Shown: one piece after another, positions 1 through 15,810 of the stretch
How the letters are laid out: every line of letters starts with the position of its first letter
Numbering within the stretch: the first letter of the stretch is position 1
Source of the DNA: Acanthamoeba lenticulata
Lineage: Eukaryota > Discosea > Longamoebia > Acanthamoebidae
NCBI GenBank assembly: GCA_002179805.1
Contig: NAVB01000983.1
Location: 1 to 38,516, forward strand
Reading direction: 5' to 3'
DNA length: 38,516 nt
The notes under the pieces: model-generated
Seen by the model: the letters and a program-made list of their open reading frames with translations, nothing else
Told to the model about the DNA's origin: nothing
Databases searched by the model: none
Made by a program: the position numbers and the translations under genes

Positions 1-64
1 AAACACCCACCCAGGTTAAGGTCAATAACGAAAGGCGGGGGAGAGTAGCGAGGCGGTAGAGCAC
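1..64 (-). other. Intron 1 of the fidgetin-like gene (5' part)
   Basis: The sequence after the donor at 64-63 stays open to the window edge. Its translation no longer resembles the AAA family, which expects a continuation of WEDIAG, so I read it as intron. The acceptor is not in the window. Confidence 0.55.
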
Positions 65-743
65 CGATGTCTTCCCACGAGACAGCGGGGCTGTGGTCAA
101 GGATCTCACTGCAGATGCGCTCCACCATAATCGGGTCGATGAACTTGAGCTTTTCGTTCGCCAGCAGTTCGTCGAGCAGCGGGTTGCTCTCTCCTGACGG
201 TCGTCGCTCGCCGTCGCCGTCTTCATCATCGTCGCCACTGCGCCGCGGTCGCTTGCGCTGTTGGTCCTTGTCACCATTGTCCTTCCCCTTGAATGGTGGA
301 TTGAAGCCGCGTTTGGTGTTGCGCAGGCCTGACGGGCGCGCGCTTGGCTGCGCCGAGGAACCACCACTGCTGCCACCGCCGCCGCTCCCACTACTGGCAC
401 CTTTGCCGCCGAGGCCCTTGTGTTTGTCTTCTTTGTCAAGCTTCTCGCGAGCGGTGATGAAGGCGTCCTTGCGCTTGTTGGTGGCCTCTTCGGCGGCTGA
501 AGTGACGGTTGCCTGGTCGTCTTGGTATGCGGCATCCATGAAGTCGCTATCATCGCCGTCGTCCTGCCGATTATTGTAGCGGTTACGTCCGTAGTTGATC
601 TGACGTCGTCGCTGCTGGGCACCCGGTGCTCCATTACTGCTGGCGCTGCTGTTGTTGCGGGCCAACGACGGCGCACTGCCACCGTTACTGCCACCAACAA
701 GAGCCGAGGATGACGAAGAAGAAGAAGAAGAAGAAACTGGCAT
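65..743 (-). CDS. Fidgetin-like AAA ATPase, N-terminal exon (partial)
   Basis: This is the first coding exon (226 codons, ending in phase 1 at a gt donor at 64-63) of a protein whose remainder lies beyond position 1. It opens with a Ser run, followed by a basic, Gly/Ser-rich region. It ends in a segment that reads LKFIDPIMVERICSEILDHS and then PAVSWEDIG, which is the conserved stretch just before the AAA ATPase domain of fidgetin-like 1 (IDPKMIELIMNEIMDHGPPV-type, then WEDIAG). Family members are hexameric AAA ATPases implicated in microtubule severing or regulation of homologous recombination. The Walker motifs are outside the window, so catalysis cannot be checked. The start at 743 is the first ATG of the open frame, just before the Ser run encoded by a GAA/TTC repeat. 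Spastin or katanin are alternatives, but the pre-domain wording fits FIGL1 best. Confidence 0.72.
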
Positions 744-815
744 CTTGGCTTGGAGAGAAGTTGAAGAAGAAGAGAAGGAGGAGGAAGAAGAAGAAGAAGA
801 AGAAGACGACGACGG
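712..815. repeat. GAA/TTC trinucleotide-rich tract
   Basis: GAA/GAG-rich purine repeats occur at about 712-736 and 765-815 on the plus strand. The first block encodes the N-terminal Ser run of the fidgetin-like protein on the minus strand. The second lies in its presumed 5' leader or promoter. Confidence 0.7.
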
Positions 816-1524
816 CGAAGGAGCCGCGAGCGCGGCGTGTAGCCAGGGTGTGCGGACGGAGGCGAGGAGAGTATCGACGGAGAGGGCGCCAGAGGGCGGA
901 CAGTGGAAGAGCACGCCTGTGCCGGGCAGCAGACCCTCCCGCCGCTCTGCATCAAAGGCAGAGCAGGAAAGCATGTTTGTTCGACGCTCGGCTTCGCTCG
1001 CCTTTGTACCGGCTTGCAGGCGACCGTGCACCTCACGCCTAAGCCGTCTCGCTGAGCTTGCAGGGGCCAAAGCTTCATCTGGGGCTTGCGTGTCCAGATC
1101 TGGTGGTTTTCGGCTGCTGGGGCTTCGGACGTCCTCCAACTCTAGCAGGCCCAAAAGCAAGTGACAGTTTTTGACAACTTCAGGCCAATTCTTCTGTGTC
1201 AGGGCACCCCCTCTTCCTCCTCCTCCACTTTCATTTAAGTCGCCAGAGCAGTGGGAGTCGGCTTGTCTTGCCAGGCGCTGATAGGCATGCAATGCCTGTC
1301 TGTCCTGAACATTCATTCTTCAGCTCGATGCTGGTAGCGCGATTTACGGTATGGTTCAGAGATCTGCGGCGCAGAAGAGGAAAAGCGATTTTGGCGCGTT
1401 TTTGTTTTTAGCGCCACTAATTGTTTATTCTTCGAGGAAAAAGAAAAATAGTTTACTCTTTTCCTCCTCTGCCTTCTTCTGTCGGCGCAGGGCCTACAGA
1501 ATGCAGGAAGGAGGCCAAAGAGTT
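744..1524. other. Intergenic, promoter side of fidgetin-like gene
   Basis: These 781 bases lie between the start of the fidgetin-like gene and the stop of the protease inhibitor gene, both on the minus strand. Several open frames exist on the plus strand, but they are Arg/Ser/Glu-rich and match no family I know. I see no tRNA or repeat other than the GAA-rich tract at its left end. Confidence 0.5.
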
Positions 1525-1800
1525 TCACCCGCGGGTAATCCTTACAACCTTGCGTTCATCGTCTACCCAAATGCGCACGCGTTCTGGGCGGAAGTCCATG
1601 GTGACAAAGCTGCCTTCCGGCACCACCACGACATTCGTCGTGGTACCACTGGAATTGATCGCACTTGCGGCCTCCTCGCTCGTCTTGCCTACCAAATGTT
1701 CAAAATCTGGTGGGGGACCAGCAATCAATCCATCCTCTCCATTTGTGAAAAGGCATTTGTGCTGAACACACGAGGGGAGGAGTGCCCACGTACCAGACAT
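1525..1800 (-). CDS. Potato inhibitor I / eglin-type serine protease inhibitor
   Basis: A small inhibitor of serine proteases, likely of subtilisin/chymotrypsin type. The diagnostic parts are LVGKTSEEA near the N-terminus and the binding loop VVVVPEGSFVTMDFRPERVR, followed by WVDD and a C-terminal VRITRG. By alignment with eglin c and CI-2, the P1-P1' bond is Met-Asp in the stretch SFVTMDF. The Arg residues that brace the loop in the family (R-x-x-R-V-R) are present. No cysteines are needed in this family. The unspliced frame gives 91 residues. Removing an in-frame 87-nt intron (1793-1707, gtacgt...ccaccag) gives a 62-residue protein starting MSDFEHLVGK, the usual family length, so I prefer the spliced form. 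No signal peptide is visible, which suggests a cytosolic or vacuolar role, perhaps protection against the amoeba's own or prey proteases (inference). Confidence 0.85.
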   Translation of the reverse strand: MSGTWALLPSCVQHKCLFTNGEDGLIAGPPPDFEHLVGKTSEEAASAINSSGTTTNVVVVPEGSFVTMDFRPERVRIWVDDERKVVRITRG

Positions 1801-2185
1801 GTTCTTGTTGTTGTTGTTGGTGTGTCGTCGCGTTTGAATTTTCTTGCTTCCCCTGTTGGAAAACTTTTATGCGTGTTTTCTGTTGTGAAGCCCGACAATT
1901 CGTGGCACACCCGACAGAGTGGCAGCACGGAGGGGCCCCCACACACGGCACTCGTTTTTTGCAAACGCTCGTGACTGTCCAGCAGGTGCTGTACCTGTCT
2001 TGACGGAACACAACACCAAACAAGCCTCGTGGCCACCGTGCGTACAGTTGTTGGCAACCAGACAAGCTCTTTTCCGCGAGAATAAAGCCAGCGGGAAATT
2101 TCACCGGTCACAGGCCCAAGCCATTTTACTTGTTTTGTTGTTGTGTATTTGAATAAATAAGAAATGAATGTTCCAGTACAAGTGA
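1801..2185. promoter_or_regulatory. Upstream of inhibitor gene / 3' flank of ABCG gene
   Basis: These 385 bases separate the inhibitor start from the ABC transporter stop on the same strand. They should contain the inhibitor promoter and the transporter 3'UTR. An AT-rich stretch around 2140-2165 lies directly downstream of the transporter stop. I could not identify a defined promoter element. Confidence 0.4.
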
Positions 2186-4548
2186 TTACATGCGGGGCTT
2201 GTTGAGGAAGCGGAGAGCGAGGTAGGCGCCGACTCGCGTGAGGACGATCATGCCGCAGAGGAAGATGACGTCGCCCCAGACGTTGGTCTCGACGCCATAG
2301 TGGTCCAGCACGTCACCGCCCGTGATCGGGTTGGAGGTGTAGGAGGACGGGGTCGAGGGCGTGAAGTGGAGGCCGTTGGAGAGCTTGAACTCGTTGAGCA
2401 TGGCCAACTCGTAACTATACTTGACGATCGAGACCCACCGCGCCCACGCGATCCACACGGGCAGGTTCTCGCGATTAATGAAAAATCCGCCCAGGAGGAT
2501 GGAGCCGAGGACGATGATGATCGAGAACGTGAGGGCCTTCTTGACGTCGATGATGGCCGCGCCGATGAGCGTGCCGATGCCGGTGCCCATGAGGACGAAC
2601 AGCCACAGGATGACGATGTAGAAGATGAACGTGTAGCCGTCTTCGGAGAGGCCCACCATCCAGTAGCTGATCACGGCAAAGAGGAACGGCAGCACGAGCT
2701 CGAGCGGGGTCTCGGCGATGATCTTGCCCACAAAGTACGACGACAACCGGTACGTCCCCGTCGCTCTCTCCTTGTTCAACACCGCGCGTTCTGGCGGGAC
2801 TGTGTCGGAAAAGGAAAGAGGTCAGCATCGTCGTCGTCATCGTCATCATCGCAGACTCAACAACAACAACGTACAGGCATAGAGGGACTGCATCCACGGA
2901 TGCATGATCCAGAACATGGACGAGAAGAAGAGGAAGCCGTTGCGGTCGTTGATGGCCGACTCCTTCTTGTCCATGCGGAACCAGAGGAGACCGGCGAGGA
3001 TGGAGATGAGCGCGATCTGGATGATGTGCGACCACGAGAGGATGTCGTGGCGCCGCTGCTTGAAGGAGCGCGTGGCCATGACCCACGTCTGCGTGAAGAA
3101 GCTGGTCGGGTACTTGGCGCCCTTCTTCATGTCGCGCACGCCGGCCTTCTGGTCGTCCTCGATGGCGAGCGGCTTGACCGGCTCGTCGTCGTTCTTTTCG
3201 TTGGCGGCGTAGGTGTCGATGAGCAGCTGGCGCACCGTTCGGCCGTCGTTGACCTTCTCCGACGACGTGACCACCTCCAGCATGACTGCGCAAGCCACAC
3301 CGGTGAATCGCCGTGCAAAAGAACGAACACGAAGAAAAAAGAAAAAAAAAATGCTGACATACAGTCTGCCGGGTTGTAGTGGTTGGGCGAGTGGAGGCCC
3401 AGGTTGGCAAAGTAGGGCAGCACGCCCGCGGAGCTGCCCGAGTACACGACGTAGCCGCCCTCGGCCAGCAGCAGCACGTTGTCAAACTGCCAAAGAAGAA
3501 GAAAAAGTGCGGTGAGCATCGCGTGGGAGAAGAACTGGGACCAGTGTGGCGAAAGGTTACCATCATGAACATGGCCGACGAGGGCTGATGGATGGTGGTG
3601 ACGACCGTGTGGCCGCTGCGGGCCAGGTTCTTGAGCGAGACGATGAGGCCGAGCGAGGTGGCGGCGTCGAGGCCCGAAGTGGGCTCGTCGAGGAAGATGA
3701 GCGACGGGTTGTTGACGAGCTCGTTGGCGATGTTGGTGCGCTTGCGCTCACCGCCCGACACGCCGCGCACCCAGGCGCCGCCGACGATCGTGTTGGAGCA
3801 GCGCTGAAGGCCGAGCTCGGTGAGGATTTCCTCAACGCGCTCGCGCTTCTCGGCCAGGGATAGCTTCTTGGGCAGCTTGCAGTAGGCCGTGTAGGTCACC
3901 GTGTCGCGGACGGTCAAGTTGGCAAAGAAGATGTCGTCCTGCAGCACGTAGGCCATGCGACGCTTGAACCGACGGCCCTCGACCTGCTCGCCGTTGACGA
4001 GAATCTCACCGGTGACGTTCATCTTCACGCGGCGGGCCAACACGTTCAACAGCGTGGTCTGCAACATGCCAAAACAAATAACCGTCGGGGTGAGTTAAAC
4101 CGCGGACAGAACGGGATTGGTGCGGCAAAAGACAAAGGATGCGGAAACCGACCTTGCCGGAGCCTGTCGGGCCCATGATGGCGACGACGCTGCCGGGCGT
4201 GACCTTGCCAGAGACATTGTTGAGGATGGGCACCTCCTTCTTGGTCTTGAAGTAGGTGGTAACCATGTCGGGGATGGGCAGCTTGAGAAGCAACCGCAGC
4301 AGCAGGTTCTTGGGCGGTAACGGAATGACGACCTTGTAGTTGATGTTGCGCCACTCGAGGCCGATCGGGTACTTGGGCTTGTGCTTGGAGAACGGGCACG
4401 GCTGGTTGACCTTGGCATACTTGGAGACAATGCCCATCTCTTCGTCGCCCAGCACTTCATCTTCCTTATTGTGCGTCTGGTCCACCAGCTCCACGTCTTC
4501 GACGTCGGAGGCCGGCCCAGAAGAGGAGGAAGCGTCGTCCGAGCTCAT
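2186..4548 (-). CDS. ABCG-family half-transporter (White/PDR-type)
   Basis: Five exons (4548-4153, 4058-3561, 3486-3363, 3285-2875, 2799-2186) join in frame to 680 residues. The N-terminus is acidic and Ser-rich. The nucleotide-binding domain follows: Walker A GPTGSGKTTLL spans the first intron, VLQDDIFFANLTV is the Q-loop region, VSGGERKR is the signature, SLIFLDEPTSGLD is Walker B, and TIHQPSS is the switch His. NPADFMLEVV spans the third intron and is the typical end of an ABCG NBD. The second half carries about six hydrophobic helices, with the ABCG-type re-entry motif ending near GGFFINRENLPVW. NBD-then-TMD order and half size place it in subfamily G. Such proteins dimerise and export lipids, sterols or xenobiotics; the substrate cannot be inferred. 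All catalytic motifs are intact. Confidence 0.94.
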
Positions 4549-4984
4549 GTTGTGTTGCGTGGGCTGGAGGCGGAGAGTGAAAAAAGAAGGGAAGGAGTAA
4601 GGAGTGTAGAGAAGGTGGTGAAGGTCGGTTAGGCACTAACCGAGCGAAGTGCAGATGGCCTTGAGCGGCTTTGGGGAATACAGTCTCCCTTCCCTTGGTC
4701 CCTTTTTGTTTGCGTGCTCGGCTTCGGGTACTTCGTCATCCGGCGGATAGGGCAGTTATCCATTGGTGGCTAAGATCACTTGGTATTGAGTGGTGGATGG
4801 TTTGGGATGTCCGTCCACTAGCACGAAACGTCGCAGTATTTCTCGGGTTTCAAGAAGCTCGGTGTATTTTCTCGCAACTTTTCTCTCCGTGTTTCGGCCG
4901 CGGGGAACAGAGGTCCGAGCCCGCGGGGACTTGCGGAATCGCCGACAACCGAAAATGATCCGTACGATCCGTACTTCTCGTCCG
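4549..4984. promoter_or_regulatory. ABCG promoter region and 3' flank of F-box/SPRY gene
   Basis: These 436 bases run from the ABCG start to the stop of the next gene, both on the minus strand. Open frames across it are shadows without family resemblance. No repeat or RNA gene is seen. Confidence 0.4.
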
Positions 4985-6045
4985 TTACTCCGGACCCTCG
5001 TCACAGTGTGTTCCCACGAAATTGGAATGCTCATACAGCGGTGGGACGGCCAGCCTCTGCTGTATGACCACCCGGTAGAGCCGCCCGCCAAAACTCTGAG
5101 CGTCAAAGACGGATGCGTGTGAGCGCTAGTCAAAACAAACACGAAGAGGTCGTTTCGTACCACGGTGGGGTAGAGCGGTTCTGGACTTGAAGTAAGTTCA
5201 GCGTCCGTAAAGGTGGGCGCGATTTGTCGTCCGTTCAAGAAGAAGGCCAATTTCCCTTGGCTGAGGTCAACATAGATACCCACCCGATCGCCCTCTTTGT
5301 ACGCCCACATCGTGCCTGTGTTGCTGGCGTGTGAGCGCCTGCCCAACAACAACAACAAGACATGTCGTGCACTTGGGTGAACACACCTCCGGTGGGCGAC
5401 TCGGGGCCGCGTTCCAGGCGGCCCGGTTGGTTGAGGTAGAGCATACCACGACTCGCCCAGCCCCAGCTCTTCCACTTGACACCGCGTCCGCTGCATGGTG
5501 TGGCTAGAGCGGTAAGCAATCTTGCCCGTGGCAGGGTGGTGGCAGGCCAGCCGTACCCGATGGGAACGCGACTCTGGGTGGCCTCCAACTCGGCGATCCC
5601 AAAGGTGAGCGAGCAGCCACGAGCCTGCTCGACCAGCACCTCAACAAAATTGACTTGTTTTCGTCGTAGCGGCTCTCGTGTGGCGACATTCAGCTGTACC
5701 AAATTATTTAAAATATAAATTAATGTCTTCGCTTTGGATGAAGGAAGAGCGCCGGCAAGCTAGACGTACGTAACCACTGCACCAAGCGGTGCCGGTAGTG
5801 ACAAGGCTCTGCTGGGCATGTGCTGCTGCGCTATTCATGAATCTTACCGGATGGCACCAGTGGAAGGAGGGAGGCCACGTGCGCGGCAGCCAGTCGAAGA
5901 TTTGTACGATTACTTCCAACGGCAACTGGCCCCACAGCTCCTCGCCCTCAGCTGGGGTGTCGCGAAGACTGTGTTCCAAGCCATGCTTTCGGGCCAGGAG
6001 GAGTAGCCAGGCCACCTCCAGAAAATCCTCCTGCGTGCGCCACAT
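4985..6045 (-). CDS. F-box and SPRY domain protein (FBXO45-like)
   Basis: Four exons (6045-5770, 5693-5387, 5315-5161, 5095-4985) join in consistent phase to 282 residues. An F-box is visible near residues 34-55 (ELWGQLPLEVIVQIFDWLP). It is followed by a SPRY/B30.2-type domain built from VNFVEVLVEQARGCSLTFGI, GDRVGIYVDLSQGKLAFFLN and, across the last intron, LYPTVSFGGRLY. F-box proteins recruit substrates to SCF ubiquitin ligases via Skp1, and SPRY domains bind peptide ligands, so this is probably a substrate receptor. Choice of the acceptor at 5316 matters: upstream alternatives shift frame, and only this one joins PESPTG to GTMWAYKEG. A 39-nt stretch beginning gtaaga within exon 1 could be a further in-frame intron. 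Exon 1 boundaries and the start ATG are the least certain parts. Confidence 0.68.
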
Positions 6046-6364
6046 GCGCGAGGCCCACCTTCTACACAACAACTAAACTACGTTGGTATGTTCATACTCC
6101 CACGAAGATAGAGCCACCGGAAGCTTCGTTTGTCTCTTCTCTCTCAGTGGCGAAAGCTGCCTTGCCCTGGTGGCGTGAAATAACCGGACGCCCATAGAAG
6201 GAAGCGGGCGACGGTTGAAAACGAAAGAAGAGCGACCCGTGGGCGAACGCGCGCGCGCTTCGACAAAGAAGGAACTTCAAGGGGAAAAAAAAGAATATCA
6301 AACAATCAATCCGGAGAAGATCGATCTCTCGACGTCAGAGTGGCGTCGTGCTTGGGAGGAGAGG
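6046..6364. promoter_or_regulatory. Divergent promoter, F-box/SPRY versus PI3K
   Basis: These 319 bases separate two divergently transcribed starts and so probably serve as a shared promoter and leader. The frame of the PI3K start remains open upstream of 6365 without a good ATG, so an additional 5' coding exon cannot be excluded. No consensus box was recognised. Confidence 0.45.
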
Positions 6365-13574
<7,210 letters not shown>

Positions 13575-13742
13575 CCCATCGCCCGTCAACTCCACCTCCC
13601 ACACCACCACCCTCTCCACCACCCTCTTCCCAATCCCTGCCACATAGTCCGCCTGAAAATATAAAAACCTCCCCCTTTACTCTTGATACGTTCGTCGTCG
13701 CACACTCCGCACGGCGGCGGTTTGGCCCGCCTCCTCACCTCG
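13575..13742. other. Convergent 3' ends, PI3K and WDR61-like genes
   Basis: These 168 bases separate two converging stop codons. The CT-rich stretch at 13585-13640 followed by AT-rich sequence probably holds both polyadenylation sites. No other feature was found. Confidence 0.4.
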
Positions 13743-15432
13743 TCAGTGGGCGACGTTGTAGACGATGACGGACTTGTCGTCAGAGGCCGACGCCAGCATC
13801 GCGCTCGTGGGGTCGAACGCCACGGCCCACACCTGCGTCGGGGCAAATAAATAATAAATAAATAAATAAATATAAAGCAATAAAAAGGACCAGCGCGAGG
13901 AGGTAAAGGACAAGACGAACCATGTCGGTGTGATCGGTGAACGTGTGCACGCACTTCCCGTCGGCGGCGTCCCACACCTTCACCGTCTTGTCAGCCGACC
14001 TGAAGGCGAAACACGACGGCGCGCCAAGTTGAGGATTAACCAAAACGGGGGCATGACCGATGAGAGGGTCGAGGAGGAATGAATGACGCACCCGGTGGCA
14101 AAGTACTTGGAGTCGGGGCTGTAGGCCACGCAGAGGACCCACGACGCGTGGCCAGAGACCATCCGGATGAGCTCGGCCTTCTCCCTGCACGCGATGAGGT
14201 GTGAAGTCAGCATCGCCCATTGTCAGCATCGTTGAGATGGCAGAAAAGAGGCGGCGCCGTTACACGTCGTAAATGTTGATGTGCATGTCGTCGGATGTGG
14301 TCAGCAGCCGGCTCGAGTCCGTCGAGAAGGTCAGCGAACGCACTGTCATGCCATGACCCTCGATGGAGTGGAGGCGCTTGCCCTCGCGCACGTCAAAGAC
14401 GGTCACCAGGCCGTCTACGGCGCCGCACGCGACGTACTTGCCGTTCGGGCTCTGCCCCGTAAGTTCCCCCCCCCCCATAAAGCGCACATCAGCGCACGGT
14501 CGAAAGACGGGCGGTGGAGGCGCAGACACGTACAAAGGCGACACACATGGTGAACTTGCCAGAGGGCTCCAGGGTCTGGGCCTTCTCGCCGGTCTCGACG
14601 CTCCACAGGTTGATATTGCCCGACTTGCTGCTCGACGCGATCGTCCTCCCGTCGGGGCTGAACGCTATCGCCCAAGTCTCCACTGTACACCAATCGCCAT
14701 CAATAAACAATATTGTGAAAATAAAAATAACAATAAAACAAAAGTTACTTTTACAAATAATAATAATAAATCGCTGAGACAGGAAAAGGTGGAGCGCAAA
14801 CCAGGGAAGGCGTTGATGGTGCGGACGAGGTTGCCCGACTGGGCGTCCCAGATTCGGATGTTGCTGTCCATCGAGCTGGCGGCGATCACTGTGCACAGCC
14901 CGATCGTCAAGAGGGTGAGCCAAGCATGAACATAAATGAGTGGATAACTAATAATAAAATAGAAACCAGAACGAAGACAGAGGGAGACACGCACGCTTGC
15001 CATCGGTGGTCGCGGCCACGGACACGACGCCCCACTGGTTCTCGCCAAAGTCGCGCTCGGCCTTCTCAAGCGACGGATTCCTGCAAGCAACCGCGTGCGA
15101 TCGCCAGTGAGATGAAAAGGGCTTCTCAGGAGAAAGAAATGTGCACAGAATAATCAGAGACAAATCATAAAAGAGAAAGGTACCAAATCTTGACGTGCTC
15201 ATCGACGGAACCAGTGATGATTTTGTTGCCAGCCGTCCACGTCAACGCCCAGATCGAGTCATTGTGCGCTTCGGGCTGCTTCTTGGCCACAGAGAACTGG
15301 AGGGGTGGGCGCGACATCAACAAAGGGACACAGCGCAAATTCTCAAAAATTGTTCGATTACGCTGCACGCAGCTCAAGCAGGGCAATTGATGCTGCAACA
15401 AATTGGGGGCGCAGGAGGTAACCGCATACCAT
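13743..15432 (-). CDS. WDR61/Ski8-like WD40 repeat protein
   Basis: Nine exons (15432-15430, 15296-15184, 15080-14995, 14888-14802, 14682-14534, 14451-14264, 14184-14092, 13999-13921, 13832-13743) give 295 residues, close to human WDR61 (305). WD repeats are visible throughout, for example [61 protein letters not shown] and [17 protein letters not shown], which suggests one seven-bladed propeller. WDR61/Ski8 is a scaffold of the cytoplasmic Ski complex (3'-5' mRNA decay) and of the nuclear Paf1 complex. In this model the start ATG sits alone on exon 1, directly before gtatgc. The alternative is the in-frame ATG at 15317 without that intron, which adds MSRPPLQ. The exon 6-7 junction is clean if the donor is the gt at 14263-14262 rather than two bases earlier. 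Confidence 0.85.
13848..13873. repeat. Short AAAT tandem repeat in WDR61-like intron
   Basis: Tandem AAAT units with minor interruption lie inside the last intron of the WD40 gene. A similar AAAT/GATA-type run lies at about 31948-31982 in an intron of the second receptor gene. Confidence 0.7.
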
Positions 15433-15810
15433 GATGTTGTCGGCTTCGAAGATCAGAACGTCCGAAACACGCCAGCAGCAACACACCCGGCAAAGAAATC
15501 ACGCAAAAAAAAAGCGGCCAGAGGAAAGGGCAGGAAAACAATTAATACATTATTTCTTCAGCTTTGTCCGAAATTATAACAGGAATACATTCATTTCAGC
15601 GCAGGAAATCGTGCGTCAATCATCTGTGGGGAGTGATTGGCGCTCGCGGTCTGGCAACGGACGGTTGGATACAAGAGAAAGAGCATACGGCAGCGAGAGG
15701 CTCTTTTCGGCGTCCCCATCGGCTGACTAGACCAAGCATTCGGCGTCCAATTTTCTTTGCCAACCGCAGTTCGTTTGTAATCATCGACTTGCACTTCATT
15801 CTTGCCAAGT
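15433..15810. promoter_or_regulatory. Divergent promoter, WDR61-like versus AT-hook kinase
   Basis: These 378 bases separate divergent starts. They hold an AT-rich segment at 15535-15600. The plus-strand frames here have no family match. It likely contains both promoters, but no specific element was recognised. Confidence 0.4.

Noticed and set aside
67..579. Plus-strand ORF of 170 codons
   Set aside because: Antisense shadow of the fidgetin-like exon. It is Ser/Pro/Leu-rich with no family resemblance.
2300..3379. Plus-strand ORF of 359 codons
   Set aside because: Crosses four ABCG exons and introns in antisense; its composition (Asp/Glu/Arg/Val) is typical of GC-rich antisense frames.
5235..5560. 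Possible frameshift in the SPRY gene
   Set aside because: A second open frame (ESWYALPQPTG-type) seemed to require a frameshift, but the intron 5386-5316 with its downstream acceptor keeps a single frame.
13848..13873. AAAT repeat as possible CRISPR or origin element
   Set aside because: Simple intronic microsatellite without spacers or dyad structure.
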